Assembly (NCBI GenBank): GCA_963669315.1
Contig: OY770021.1
Span: 2,914,001 to 2,978,000 of the forward strand
Length of the DNA stretch: 64,000 bases
Direction of reading: 5' to 3'
DNA from: SZUA-547 sp963669315
GTDB taxonomy: Bacteria; Pseudomonadota; Alphaproteobacteria; Rhodobacterales; Rhodobacteraceae
The position numbers and the translations under genes were made by a program. Below are positions 44,097 to 55,951 of this stretch, in pieces. A model generated the notes under the pieces. That model was given only the letters and a program-made list of their open reading frames with translations, was not told the DNA's origin and made no database searches. Position 1 is the first letter of the stretch. The number at the start of each line of letters is the position of its first letter.

Positions 44097-45137
44097 CTAA
44101 CCCAAATCTGTCAGCTTCCGCGTACACTCCTCGCCCAGCCCGTTCTCGACCTGGTCGCGAATTGCCGCCATTTTTCGTTCAAATTCGCTGAGCATGCGCG
44201 CGATTTCTTGCACAGGCGCCATTTTGTTCAGTTCGTCCAGAAGCGCTTCTTTGGCGCGGTCCAACTGCTGCTGAATCGCATCCATGATGAAGTTTTCAAT
44301 CCGTGCCTCGAAGCGCTTCAATCCCTTCTCCAACTCGTCGAGGTCGAGGCCGATCGCTTTGAACGCCAGTCGGATCAGCGCCTTGCCAGCCCGTTTCAGC
44401 GCGTCGAGATGCTTTTCAACCTTGGCCAAGGCGTTCTGCAGGGTCTTGAACGGCCCGCTGGTCAACTCGCGCACCAACCCGTCGATGACGCTGATGAAGT
44501 CGCCGATGCCGCGCAGCACACCGTCGATGGTCGCCGCCACGTCGTGAAAAACGCTCAGCTTGTCGGCGACGAAATCCTGAGCCTTTCGCAGATCGTCGCG
44601 CGACTTGTCGATGATCCTGTTCAACTCGGTGGCGCAATTCTTGATCCCTGCCGGCGGGCTGTCGCCGTGGATGCTGATCAGATAGTCCACCCCGGTCTTG
44701 AACTGGTTGAGTTTGGTGAGGACCTCGCCGAGCTCGCTCCGCGCGTCGTCAATCGGTTTCTTCACCTTGTCGACGCCACTTTTCAGCCCGGAAAGTGCGA
44801 GATCGATCTCATGCAGGACCGCGCGGGTCTCGCCGATGGTGCCCCCCGGAGGCTTGGGCTTGACCAAAGGCTTCAACGTCGTCGCGACCGCACCGCTGGC
44901 TGCGCCGATCTCCGGAAGGATCGACATGTCGTCGGCGATCGCCTGAACGGTGGTCAGCGGAGTCTGAATCTTCTTGAGATCCTTTTCGATCTTCGCCGGG
45001 TAACCCAACGTCTTCTTTAGATCTTTCAGTAAGCCCTGAACGCTCTTCAACTCAGTATCGACGCCGCTGACGCCGCCGATAATCTCCGACAGGTTTTCGC
45101 TGAGATGGCGCAGCGGGGGTTGTTTGATCTGGTTCAT
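44097..45137 (-). CDS. Coiled-coil protein of unknown function
   Basis: A 346-residue protein starting MNQIKQPPLRHLSENLSEII, with no signal peptide. Most of it is heptad-rich helix (LKSVQGLLKDLKKTLGYPAK, FKTLQNALAKVEKHLDALKR, LEKGLKRFEARIENFIMDAI) broken by a Pro-rich stretch KPLVKPKPPGGTIGE at about residues 95-110. The region DVAATIDGVLRGIGDFISVI is more hydrophobic and might insert in a membrane. No family was recognised. The left end of IS6 lies only 11 bp beyond the stop codon, so the C-terminus may be truncated. The start was chosen at 45137 because the upstream extension has a different composition. Neighbours give no clue. Confidence 0.7.
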   Translation of the reverse strand: MNQIKQPPLRHLSENLSEIIGGVSGVDTELKSVQGLLKDLKKTLGYPAKIEKDLKKIQTPLTTVQAIADDMSILPEIGAASGAVATTLKPLVKPKPPGGTIGETRAVLHEIDLALSGLKSGVDKVKKPIDDARSELGEVLTKLNQFKTGVDYLISIHGDSPPAGIKNCATELNRIIDKSRDDLRKAQDFVADKLSVFHDVAATIDGVLRGIGDFISVIDGLVRELTSGPFKTLQNALAKVEKHLDALKRAGKALIRLAFKAIGLDLDELEKGLKRFEARIENFIMDAIQQQLDRAKEALLDELNKMAPVQEIARMLSEFERKMAAIRDQVENGLGEECTRKLTDLG

Positions 45138-45796
45138 GCTGAGGCTCCGTTCAGATCGGGCGCCGTGTCGCCCGTCGCTGCAGCGAGCGACCCTAGTTAT
45201 AGATGCCGGTAAACAATCGGCGCATCTTGACGCGACGCGCAAGGCCAAACCAAGCGAAGTGGAGAAATTGCCGTGCCCATTTCAATGTCAGCCTGTTTTC
45301 ACGCGACAGAGAGGAGCATCGCCTCAAGGCAATCGCCGGCGTTGCAATGGTGGTGACGAATTTGAAGCATCGCGTGCGAGCGCGGCGCATGGTGCCAAGA
45401 TTGACGCCAAAGACCGACTCGTCAATTGGTGCATGAATGCTGGAGGTTATTGCATTGGGTTGGCGGGGCGCCTCTTCGCTATTAATCTGGCGCTGTCACG
45501 ATTGTCGCAGAGTTGATCGGCGGAGGTGTCACATTGGAGGCAACAGGCTGGCGACAGCTTTACTGCGTAGCGTTCAGCGAACCGACAAAAAATTCGTCTT
45601 ACGTGCTGGAGGCGGGGGGAGAACACGCAGCACGGATGGATCAAATGCGTAGTCGCTCGGAAACGTCCGCGCTGTCGCGAGCGACATTCGTGTTTGCGTC
45701 AGGTCTGGAGCTTCATCGCGCAAATGGAAGCCGCATGCGCAGCGCAATGATGTCTCGCATCAAAACTAAAAAAGACGGCCAGAGAGGAAGAACAGC
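45138..45796. other. Non-coding gap before icd, nothing recognised
   Basis: About 660 bp with only short frames lacking codon bias or family resemblance. No IS6 end, hairpin terminator or RNA gene was recognised. The last 25 bp hold GAGAGGAAG, a good ribosome site for the GTG start of icd. The promoters of icd and of the divergent coiled-coil gene must lie here. Confidence 0.5.
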
Positions 45797-48016
45797 GTGA
45801 CCAAAATCATCTATACAAAGGTTGACGAGTCGCCTGAACTGGCGAGCGGCTCCTTGTTGCCGATCGTTCGGGCATTCACCCAGGCGGCTGGAATCGAGGT
45901 GGACACGCGGAACATCTCTCTGGCCGGCAGGATTCTGGCGAGCTTCCCAGACAGTCTCAGCGAAGACCAGAAACAGGCCGATCACCTCGCGGATCTCGGC
46001 CAAGTGGTGACTAACGCGAACGCCAACATCGTCAAGCTGCCGAACATCAGCGCCTCCGTGCCCCAGTTGAAGGCCGCTATCAAGGAGTTGCAGGAAAACG
46101 GTTTCGCCATTCCCGACTACCCTGATGAGCCCTCAAGCGACGCTGAGCGGGAGATCCAGGCGACCTACGCGAAAGTCATGGGCAGCGCTGTGAACCCAGT
46201 GTTGAGGCAAGGCAATTCCGACCGCCGCGCCCCGAAGGCGGTGAAGGAATACGCCAGGAAAAACCCGCACTTCATGGGTGAATGGGCGCCTGAGTCGAAG
46301 ACTCATGTGGCCACGATGCAAGGTGGCGACTTCTTCACCAATGAGAAATCAACGACTATCACCGAGGCGCAGGCTGGCGACGGCCGTGTCGAATTCGTCG
46401 CCGAGGACGGCGCCGTCACAGTGCTCAAAGAGAGTATGCCGTTGCACGTCGGACAGATCCTGGACGCGACTTTCCTTAGCGCCAAGGCGCTTCGCGCGTT
46501 TCTGGAGGCTCACGTCGCCGACGCCAGGGAACAGGGCGTGCTGTTCTCGGTTCATCTGAAGGCGACGATGATGAAGGTCTCGGACCCCGTGATGTTCGGT
46601 CACGTGGTCGCCGTCTTCTTCAAGGATCTGCTTGAGAAGCACGCGGATGCACTGAAGGACATTGGATTCAACCCCAACAATGGGCTTGGCGATCTGCTCT
46701 CCAGGATCGAGTCCCTTCCTGACGATCAGCGCGCCGCCATCGAGGCAGACATTAAGGCTTGCATGGACGCGGGCCCGGACCTCTTCATGGTGAACTCAGA
46801 ACGCGGGATCACCAATCTTCACGTGCCCAGCGACGTTATTGTCGACGCCTCCATGCCGGCCCTGATCCGCGCTGGCGGCAAGGGCTGGGGACCGGATGGC
46901 AAGCAACACGACACCAAATGCGTGATTCCCGACTATTGCTATGCGCCGATTTATCAGGAGACTATCCGCTTCTGCAAAGTGCACGGCGCGTTTGATCCGG
47001 CGACGATGGGCACGGTCTCGAACGTGGGGCTGATGGCGGACAAGGCCGAAGAATACGGCTCGCACACCATGACATTCATCGCGCCGGGCGACGGCGTCAT
47101 TCGCATCACCGACCCCGCGGGCGAAACCGTTCACGCACATGACGTCGAGGAAGGCGATATTTGGCGCGCCTGTATGGCCGAAGATGAACCGATCCGTGAT
47201 TGGGTGAAGCTGGCGGTGGCCCGGGCCCGCGCGACCGGCGATCCGGCCGTTTTCTGGCTCAATCACAAACGCGCGCACCATGCGGAGCAAATTCGTCTGG
47301 TCGAGGAGTATCTCAAGGAACATGACACCCGGGGCCTCGGGATTCACATCATGAATCTGCGCACTGCGACGCGTTTCACGCTGGAGCGCATGAAAGAGGG
47401 CCTGAACACCATCTCGGTGACCGGCAATGTGCTGCGCGATTATCTGACGGATCTGTTCCCGATCCTGGAGGTCGGCACCAGCGCCAAAATGCTGTCCATC
47501 GTGCCGCTCCTGGCCGGTGGCGGCTTGTTCGAGACCGGGGCGGGCGGTTCCGCGCCGGTGCTTTATCGGCAACTCATCGAGGACGGTCATTTTTGCTGGG
47601 ATTCGCTCGGCGAGTTTTGCGCGTTGGGCGCCTCTTTCGAACATCTGGCGGGAGCCTCTGGAAACGCCAAAGCGGCCGTGTTGGCGACGACGCTGGATCA
47701 GGCGACAGAGAAGGTGCTGGACACCGGCAAGTCGCCGGGGCCGAACCTGGAGGATGTGGACACCAGAACCAGCCATTTCTACCTGGCGCTCTACTGGGCG
47801 GAGGCTCTGGCCGAACAGGATGAGGATGCGGAATTGAAGGCGCATTTTGCGCCTGTCGCCACGGGCCTGCGGGAGAACGAAGCGAAGATCGTGGGGGAAA
47901 TCGACGCGGCTCACGGCAAGTCGGCGGATTTGGGGGGCTACTATGCGCCCGACGCCGGAAAGCTGGCCGCCGTCATGCGGCCAAGCGCGACATTCAACGC
48001 GATTCTTGGTCGGTAA
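45797..48016 (+). CDS. icd: Isocitrate dehydrogenase (NADP), monomeric type
   Basis: Oxidatively decarboxylates isocitrate to 2-oxoglutarate with NADP in the TCA cycle. The protein is 739 residues, the size of the monomeric (~80 kDa) class that is unrelated in length to the usual 45-kDa dimer. Signatures: KIIYTKVDESPELASGSLLP, HFMGEWAPESKTHVATMQGG, DDGDx-type core with YCYAPIYQETIRFCKVHGAF, GSHTMTFIAPGDG, FWLNHKRAHHAEQI and MLSIVPLLAGGGLFETGAGG. The start is GTG 45797 with GAGGAAG upstream. It stands alone as a transcription unit but lies in a citrate-metabolism neighbourhood. Confidence 0.95.
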   Translation: MTKIIYTKVDESPELASGSLLPIVRAFTQAAGIEVDTRNISLAGRILASFPDSLSEDQKQADHLADLGQVVTNANANIVKLPNISASVPQLKAAIKELQENGFAIPDYPDEPSSDAEREIQATYAKVMGSAVNPVLRQGNSDRRAPKAVKEYARKNPHFMGEWAPESKTHVATMQGGDFFTNEKSTTITEAQAGDGRVEFVAEDGAVTVLKESMPLHVGQILDATFLSAKALRAFLEAHVADAREQGVLFSVHLKATMMKVSDPVMFGHVVAVFFKDLLEKHADALKDIGFNPNNGLGDLLSRIESLPDDQRAAIEADIKACMDAGPDLFMVNSERGITNLHVPSDVIVDASMPALIRAGGKGWGPDGKQHDTKCVIPDYCYAPIYQETIRFCKVHGAFDPATMGTVSNVGLMADKAEEYGSHTMTFIAPGDGVIRITDPAGETVHAHDVEEGDIWRACMAEDEPIRDWVKLAVARARATGDPAVFWLNHKRAHHAEQIRLVEEYLKEHDTRGLGIHIMNLRTATRFTLERMKEGLNTISVTGNVLRDYLTDLFPILEVGTSAKMLSIVPLLAGGGLFETGAGGSAPVLYRQLIEDGHFCWDSLGEFCALGASFEHLAGASGNAKAAVLATTLDQATEKVLDTGKSPGPNLEDVDTRTSHFYLALYWAEALAEQDEDAELKAHFAPVATGLRENEAKIVGEIDAAHGKSADLGGYYAPDAGKLAAVMRPSATFNAILGR

Positions 48017-48442
48017 TTCTCTCCGGTTCAGAGTCTCGTAGACCCAGTATAATCAGGACGACTCGATCCTCGACTTCGCGCGCGTCGGCCAACTGCGGCC
48101 TCAACCGCAGCGTTCCGGTCCATGCGCTACTTCACCGCGCATCTGCTCCGGCTGCGGGATGAGGAAATCGGCGGAAGCGCCGATGGCGTTGCGATCCAGC
48201 AGTAGCGCGGTCCGGAACCCGAAGATCGAGACGTCCGCGAGACCGACTAGCGGGCGATTTTTGCAGAGAGCCGCCCGCCTCCGAATCTCGGGCCGCTCGC
48301 GCAGTTGTCGCTTCTTCCAATGTGAGAGCTGACAGCTTCCTGACAGCCGCTTTGCAATACGAAGACTAAATTCCCTTTTCTTTTCTAAGATCGATTGCAA
48401 TAGAGTGAGCGACGAATTTCAGTTTGTAATAAAGAACTGGTC
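48017..48442. other. Gap between icd and two-component genes
   Basis: Nothing recognised with confidence. The minus strand between 48101 and 48290 can be read as RPLVGLADVSIFGFRTALLL then DRNAIGASADFLIPQPEQMR and a stop, which looks more protein-like than the other frames and could be a C-terminal scrap of an unknown gene. The last 100 bp (48340-48440) are A+T-rich and probably hold the promoter of the response-regulator gene. Confidence 0.4.
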
Positions 48443-49123
48443 GTGGGAATAATGCGAATACTGGTTGTAGAAGACGCTCAGGACATCGCGCAGGCGATTT
48501 CCGATTACCTGCAAGGCAGGGGTATTGCATGCGATTGCGCGGAAAGCATAGAGGATGCGGAAGACCATACCTCTGTTCAGGAATTTGATTGCATAATACT
48601 GGACTTGCAGCTTCCTGATGGGTCTGGACTGGATTTTCTCAAGCGGTTGCGCGCGCAAAAAAAAAGAGTGTCCGTCATTATACTTACGGTGAATTCCGAT
48701 ATCGAAAGCAAGCTCGAAGGGCTATATATCGGCGCCGACGACTATATCGTTAAACCCGTCCAAATGTCAGAACTCGAGGCGCGAATACGTGCGGTTGTCC
48801 GCCGCGCGCATGGGGACGTTCAGGAGAAAATTTCGTTTGGCGACCTGACACTTGATCCGATCGAGAAAGTTGCTTTCATTCGGGATGAGACGATTTCTTT
48901 TACAAGAAGGGAGTATTCCATTTTGGAAATATTATTTAGGAACAGGAAAAAGCCTGTTAATAAGCAGCGCATTTTTGAGAGAGTCTATGCGTTTTCTGAT
49001 GATCATGTAAATATGAACGCGATAGAATTAAATATTGGAAGAATACGAAAAAAACTCGCCAATTCTAATGTAACTATAAGAACATTGAAGGGAATAGGCT
49101 ACCAACTTGATTTACGCGAATAG
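48443..49123 (+). CDS. OmpR-family response regulator, TctD-like
   Basis: A 223-226-residue two-component regulator. The receiver domain has the acidic pocket VVEDAQD, the phospho-acceptor in CIILDLQLPDGSGLDF (Asp at about residue 54) and Lys104 in GADDYIVKPVQ. The C-terminal winged helix includes FTRREYSILEILFRNRKKPV and ELNIGRIRKKL. The start is GTG 48443 or ATG 48452. Codon use is AT-richer than its neighbours, mainly in the second half. The stop overlaps the kinase start. Likely target: the tctCBA genes at 54910, inferred from family and distance. Confidence 0.9.
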   Translation: MGIMRILVVEDAQDIAQAISDYLQGRGIACDCAESIEDAEDHTSVQEFDCIILDLQLPDGSGLDFLKRLRAQKKRVSVIILTVNSDIESKLEGLYIGADDYIVKPVQMSELEARIRAVVRRAHGDVQEKISFGDLTLDPIEKVAFIRDETISFTRREYSILEILFRNRKKPVNKQRIFERVYAFSDDHVNMNAIELNIGRIRKKLANSNVTIRTLKGIGYQLDLRE

Positions 49124-50501
49124 GCTGTCTAGATCCATTACTGCGAGGTTGTTTGTAGCGACGGCTGCAATCTTGTCTCTCGGTTGCGCGCTGGCGCTGT
49201 TCGGAGCGAATCTTTACGGCCAGCGCGCGGCGCAGCAGGCTTTCGACAAGATCCTTGCCGGCGCGGCGTTCGAGATGGCCAGATCAATTTCTATCGTCGA
49301 CGGCGCGCCCGTGGTGGACTTGCCTGCCGCAGCGTTCGAGTTGCTGGCGCTTTCGACAGACGACCGCGTGATGTATGCGGTTACCGATCCTGCAGGGCTT
49401 CTGTTGACCGGGGCGACACCTCTAGCGGCAATGGCGCCTCCGGGCGAGATCATCTTCGTGGACGAGGTCGATCGAGGCGAGCGCGCTAGGTACGCAATCC
49501 TCAGCCGTGTGTTTTCGGAACGGTCGTTCAGCGGGTCGGTTAACATCTATGTGGGTCATACGACGGCCGCACGGGAAGCGCTGAAATCTGAGATCGTCTC
49601 CAACGCCATGATCTTATTGCTCGGCGTTTGCATCGTCATGATTATCCTGGCGCTTATAGCCGTGCGCGTCTCGCTCGCGCCGCTTTGGAAGATCGAGGCG
49701 GAGATTCGGGCGCGCGATCCAATGAATTTAACACCGATCGATGTATCGGTGCCGACTGAGATAGAGGCGAGCGTCGCGACGCTGAACCGGTTCATGCGGC
49801 GGTTATCCCGGCGCGTCAACGCGATGCAGAGGCTGATCGCGGACTCCAGCCACCAATTGCAGACCCCGATCGCCGCGCTCGTGATGCATACGAGAACCGC
49901 TTTATCGACCGACGATCCGGCAAAGCTGCGTGATATCGCGCAAATCGCAAATAAAAGAGCGCTGGGTCTGGGGCGGCTGGCCAGTCAACTTCTGAGCCAG
50001 GCGATGGTCATCCACCGCACCGACTCGATAACGATGCAGAGACTCGACCTGAGGTCCGTCGCGATCCGGGCCGAGGAGGATACCGACTTTGTCGCCCTGG
50101 GCGGTGTCGATGACACGTGGCTCGTGTTGCCGGAGGACGCGGTTTGGGTTCAAGGCGATTCTTTCAGTCTGGCCGAGGGCGTCAAGAATCTGCTCAACAA
50201 CGCCCTGAAATACGGCGAGGCGCCGTACAAACTGATTGTTGAGGCGGATGCGTCGCACGGATTCGCGATTGTCGCCGTCGAGGACTGCGGAGAGGGAATA
50301 AGGAAAGATTTATGGCCGGAGCTTGCGGTCCGTTTCGCCCGCACCGCAGGGTCAAATTCGTCGGGCGCAGGACTTGGTCTGTCGATTGTCGCATCGGTTG
50401 CAGAATCGCATGGCGGGCGCGTCGAAACTCAGCAGACAGCGGCGGGCGGATTCCGCGTCGGCATCTCTCTGCCGCTCGCGGAGCCGGAGCATTCCTCGTG
50501 A
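49107..50501 (+). CDS. Sensor histidine kinase, TctE-like
   Basis: A 464-residue inner-membrane kinase. Helix 1 is at about residues 12-36 (ITARLFVATAAILSLGCALA) and helix 2 at about 164-187. A periplasmic TctE-type sensor domain lies between them. The H-box is LIADSSHQLQTPIAALVMHT with His249; the N-box is NLLNNALKYGEA; the G boxes are DCGEGI and GAGLGLSIVASVAESHGG. The start is TTG 49107, in a 17-bp overlap with the response-regulator gene. It probably senses a tricarboxylate, directly or through the periplasmic protein encoded next. Confidence 0.88.
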   Translation: MIYANRLSRSITARLFVATAAILSLGCALALFGANLYGQRAAQQAFDKILAGAAFEMARSISIVDGAPVVDLPAAAFELLALSTDDRVMYAVTDPAGLLLTGATPLAAMAPPGEIIFVDEVDRGERARYAILSRVFSERSFSGSVNIYVGHTTAAREALKSEIVSNAMILLLGVCIVMIILALIAVRVSLAPLWKIEAEIRARDPMNLTPIDVSVPTEIEASVATLNRFMRRLSRRVNAMQRLIADSSHQLQTPIAALVMHTRTALSTDDPAKLRDIAQIANKRALGLGRLASQLLSQAMVIHRTDSITMQRLDLRSVAIRAEEDTDFVALGGVDDTWLVLPEDAVWVQGDSFSLAEGVKNLLNNALKYGEAPYKLIVEADASHGFAIVAVEDCGEGIRKDLWPELAVRFARTAGSNSSGAGLGLSIVASVAESHGGRVETQQTAAGGFRVGISLPLAEPEHSS

Positions 50502-51538
50502 GGCGTTTTTTGCTTGCCCTCATCTTTGCGCTCGCCGCGGCGGCGCCTGCGCTGGCGCAGGAACAGCGCATCGTGGTCGGCGACGCGAGCAGCGAGCGCC
50601 AACTGCACATTGTCGGATCGACCGATATAGAGTTCATCTGGCCTTTGCTTGTCGGCTTCGTCAACTCGCAGAACGGCATGAGCGTGCTTTACGAGGAAGA
50701 GGTCACCAGGAACCTCTACGAGCGGGCCAAGTCCGCCTGCGACGACAGCCGGACAGATGGCGATCTCTGGATCAGTTCGGCCATAGATCTGCAGGTCTCG
50801 CTGGTAAACGATTTGTGCGCGCAGCCGCACCAATCCAGGTTCACCGAGACGCTGCCGAGCTGGGCGAAGTGGCGGAACGAAGTGTTCGGCCTTACCTTTG
50901 AGCCGGCGGTGCTGGTCTACAACCGGAGCCTCATCGCGCCAGAGAAAGTTCCTAGGTCACGTTTCGATCTGGTCGATCTTTTACGCGCCTCCAGCTCAGA
51001 TTTTCGCGGGCGGATAGCGACTTACGACATTGAAGCGTCGGGCCTAGGTTACCTGTTCGCCTTTCAGGACGCACAGCGCGCAACAACGTTTGGCCGGCTG
51101 ATCGAAGCGTTCGGCCGGGCCGAAGTCGAGGTCAAGTGCTGTAGTTCCGACATCGTGGACGGCGTCGCCGACGGGCGGTACCTCTTGGGCTACAACGTTC
51201 TCGGCTCATATGCGCGTGAGCGGGCGAAGGTCGATGACCGGGTCGGAATCGTCGAGTTGGAGGACTACACCCTAGTGCTGTCTCGCGCCGCCGTCGTGGC
51301 CCGGCAGACGCCCAACGCGGACTTGGCTCGGGCGTTAATTGATTTCTCCCTTTCCGCAGAGGGACGCCGCATTCTGGCCAGCGTGTCGATGCTGCGCCAG
51401 TCGCTGGCCGAGGACGCGGCGCATCCGAACAATAGCGAGAGGCTGGTGCCGATCGCGCTGTCCCCGGTGCTTCTGGTCGGGCTCGATTCGCACAAGCGGG
51501 TTTCGTTCATCCGTCTCTGGAAGAAATCACTCGATTGA
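50498..51538 (+). CDS. Periplasmic solute-binding protein of the two-component operon
   Basis: A 346-residue AfuA/SBP-like protein with a signal peptide MRRFLLALIFALAAAAPALA. It then reads ASSERQLHIVGSTDIEFIWP, EEEVTRNLYERAKSACDDSR, FGLTFEPAVLVYNRSLIAPE and LLGYNVLGSYARERAKVDDR. The GTG start at 50498 overlaps the kinase stop (GTGA), so it is co-translated with the kinase and not with any permease or ATPase. Such binding proteins in TctDE-type operons are good candidates for co-sensors or auxiliary uptake proteins. Ligand unknown. Confidence 0.85.
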   Translation: MRRFLLALIFALAAAAPALAQEQRIVVGDASSERQLHIVGSTDIEFIWPLLVGFVNSQNGMSVLYEEEVTRNLYERAKSACDDSRTDGDLWISSAIDLQVSLVNDLCAQPHQSRFTETLPSWAKWRNEVFGLTFEPAVLVYNRSLIAPEKVPRSRFDLVDLLRASSSDFRGRIATYDIEASGLGYLFAFQDAQRATTFGRLIEAFGRAEVEVKCCSSDIVDGVADGRYLLGYNVLGSYARERAKVDDRVGIVELEDYTLVLSRAAVVARQTPNADLARALIDFSLSAEGRRILASVSMLRQSLAEDAAHPNNSERLVPIALSPVLLVGLDSHKRVSFIRLWKKSLD

Positions 51539-51927
51539 GATTTTGCTCCAGGCCGGTTCGGGGGCGACGCATGGGCGAATACGCGGCGCATCCAACTCGT
51601 CGCCTTTAGACAGATTTGCGACAGCCTGCCCGACATAGCTTGCCCAGCCAATGACAGGCGCGTCCGGTATCGGACAGGCGCGCCGTCTTTTGGGGGGAGT
51701 TAAAAGGGCGGGAGTTCCGGCTATCGCGGCCGGCCATGGACGTGATCGCCTGAATGGACGCTCATTTGTGTCACGACGGCGCAGACGCCGCTTCATGAAT
51801 GAATTGGCGAATTTTCGTTACCAAGCCGCGATTCCGCGCCGGGCGTCGAGCGGCCGTTTGCCGACGATATGGCGGACGATAAGTCGGCGAACCTGCCCCT
51901 ACTGCCAATGAATAAGGAGATGCCAAC
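51539..51927. other. Gap before acnA with possible minus-strand coding scrap
   Basis: The minus strand from about 51670 down to 51527 can be read as PVIGWASYVGQAVANLSKGD, then ELDAPRIRPCVAPEPAWSKI and a stop, which has protein-like composition but no family was recognised. Upstream of it the frame is poor, so it would be a fragment. The remainder holds the acnA promoter and an AAGGAG ribosome site at 51912-51917. Confidence 0.4.
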
Positions 51928-54627
<2,700 letters not shown>

Positions 54628-54666
54628 TGATCACCGGCCGGCGCCTGCGCGTCGGCCGAACCTGTA

Positions 54667-54693
54667 AAACGCCCGGGCCAACCCCGGGCGTTT
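54667..54693 (+). terminator. Rho-independent terminator after acnA
   Basis: AAACGCCCGGG (54667-54677) pairs perfectly with CCCGGGCGTTT (54683-54693) around a CCAAC loop, followed by CTCG. It lies 40 bp after the acnA stop and separates it from the tctCBA unit. The next ~215 bp (54694-54909) carry the tct promoter; no clear operator was recognised. Confidence 0.85.
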
Positions 54694-54909
54694 CTCGTGG
54701 AGACGTGGGCGTCGAGGCGGATAACGAGGTTCGAATTGGCGGTTATTCCCGTTTCGAGACTGATCAACAGAATAATGACAGTTTCATCGAGGTACCGAAG
54801 TACAGCGCTGCATCCGTTGGACCTAAGCAGCCCAAAACGCAGCAACTCATGCACTCGTACGAGAGCAAGATACGACAGTGATCCAAAGCATAATAATCGG
54901 AGGAGCCTA

Positions 54910-55887
54910 ATGACCATGGCGTTTTTCACTCGCAAGATAGCGATTGCAGCGGTGGCTGCGACGGCTTTCGCATCCGCGCCCGCGGTTGCGGCGGACGTAG
55001 AGTCGATCCACTTTCTGATTCCGGGCGGCGCCGGCGGCGGCTGGGACGGCACCGCGCGCGGCACGGGCGAGGCGCTGACGAAGGCTGGCCTCGTCGGACA
55101 AGCAAGCTTCGAGAACATGTCGGGCGGCGGCGGCGGCAAGGCCATCGCCTTTCTGATCGAGAACGCCGAGAGCAATCACGGCACGCTGATGGTCAATTCG
55201 ACCCCGATCGTGATCCGCTCTCTGACCGGCGTCTTTCCGCAGAACTTCCGCGATCTGACCATGGTGGCTGGCACCATCGGTGACTACGCCGCGCTCGTCG
55301 TAGCCAAGGACAGCCCGTACCAAAATCTTGCAGATTTGATGGAGTCTCTTAACTCCAATCCCTCTGGCACCGCCATCGGCGGCGGCTCGGTTCCGGGTGG
55401 CATGGACCATCTGGTCGCGGCGATGGTTGTCGAGGCGGCGGGCGGTGATCCGATCGCCATGAAGTACATCGCCTATGACGCCGGCGCGAAGGCGAACGCC
55501 GGGCTGCTCTCAGGTGAAGTCCAGGCTGTTTCGACCGGCTTCTCCGAGGCGGTCGATCTTGCGGCTGCGGGTGAGGTTCGCGTGCTCGCGGTCACATCGG
55601 AAGAGCGCGTCCCTGCGCTTCCGGACGCCATGACGGTCAAAGAGCAGGGCGTCGACGTCACCTTCGTGAACTGGCGCGGGTTCTTCGCCGCGCCGGGTCT
55701 GCCGGCGGATCAACTGGCCGCTTATCAGGGCGTGATCGCCAAGATGTACGACACCCCGGAATGGGAAGAAGTGCGCGCCCGCAACGGTTGGGTCAACATC
55801 TACAACAATGGCGATGACTTCACCGCGTTCCTCGAGGCGCAGGAAAAGGTCATCGGCGATCTGATGAAGAAACTCGGCTTCCTCTGA
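54910..55887 (+). CDS. tctC: Tripartite tricarboxylate transporter, binding protein TctC
   Basis: A periplasmic Bug-type receptor of 325 residues. Signal peptide: FFTRKIAIAAVAATAFASAP followed by AVAAD. The mature part has IHFLIPGGAGGGWDGTARGT (the Bug-family PGGxxGGxD loop), GFGGG-like SGGGGGKAIAFLIE and NWRGFFAAPGLPADQLAAYQ. The start is ATG 54910, with GGAGGAG 6-7 nt upstream; longer frames run through the terminator region. First gene of tctC-tctB-tctA. Together with AcnA and Icd nearby, citrate or a similar acid is the expected ligand. Confidence 0.92.
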   Translation: MTMAFFTRKIAIAAVAATAFASAPAVAADVESIHFLIPGGAGGGWDGTARGTGEALTKAGLVGQASFENMSGGGGGKAIAFLIENAESNHGTLMVNSTPIVIRSLTGVFPQNFRDLTMVAGTIGDYAALVVAKDSPYQNLADLMESLNSNPSGTAIGGGSVPGGMDHLVAAMVVEAAGGDPIAMKYIAYDAGAKANAGLLSGEVQAVSTGFSEAVDLAAAGEVRVLAVTSEERVPALPDAMTVKEQGVDVTFVNWRGFFAAPGLPADQLAAYQGVIAKMYDTPEWEEVRARNGWVNIYNNGDDFTAFLEAQEKVIGDLMKKLGFL

Positions 55888-55898
55888 AGCCTGACATC

Positions 55899-55927
55899 CG
55901 CCCCGTCCGGAGAATTCGGGCGGGGCG
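55899..55927 (+). terminator. Hairpin between tctC and tctB
   Basis: CGCCCCG (55899-55905) pairs with CGGGGCG (55921-55927), with an inner CCG...CGG, followed by TTCTATTT. It lies 11 bp after tctC. It looks like a partial terminator or RNA-stabilising hairpin that favours the binding protein over the membrane subunits. Confidence 0.6.
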
Positions 55928-55951
55928 TTCTATTTCCGGGGGGAAGAAACG

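Noticed and set aside
44097..45248. Longer start (45248) for the coiled-coil protein
   Set aside because: The first 37 codons are Arg/Cys-rich and unlike the rest; the ATG at 45137 begins the uniform helical sequence.
46796..47914. 372-codon minus-strand frame
   Set aside because: Shadow of icd.
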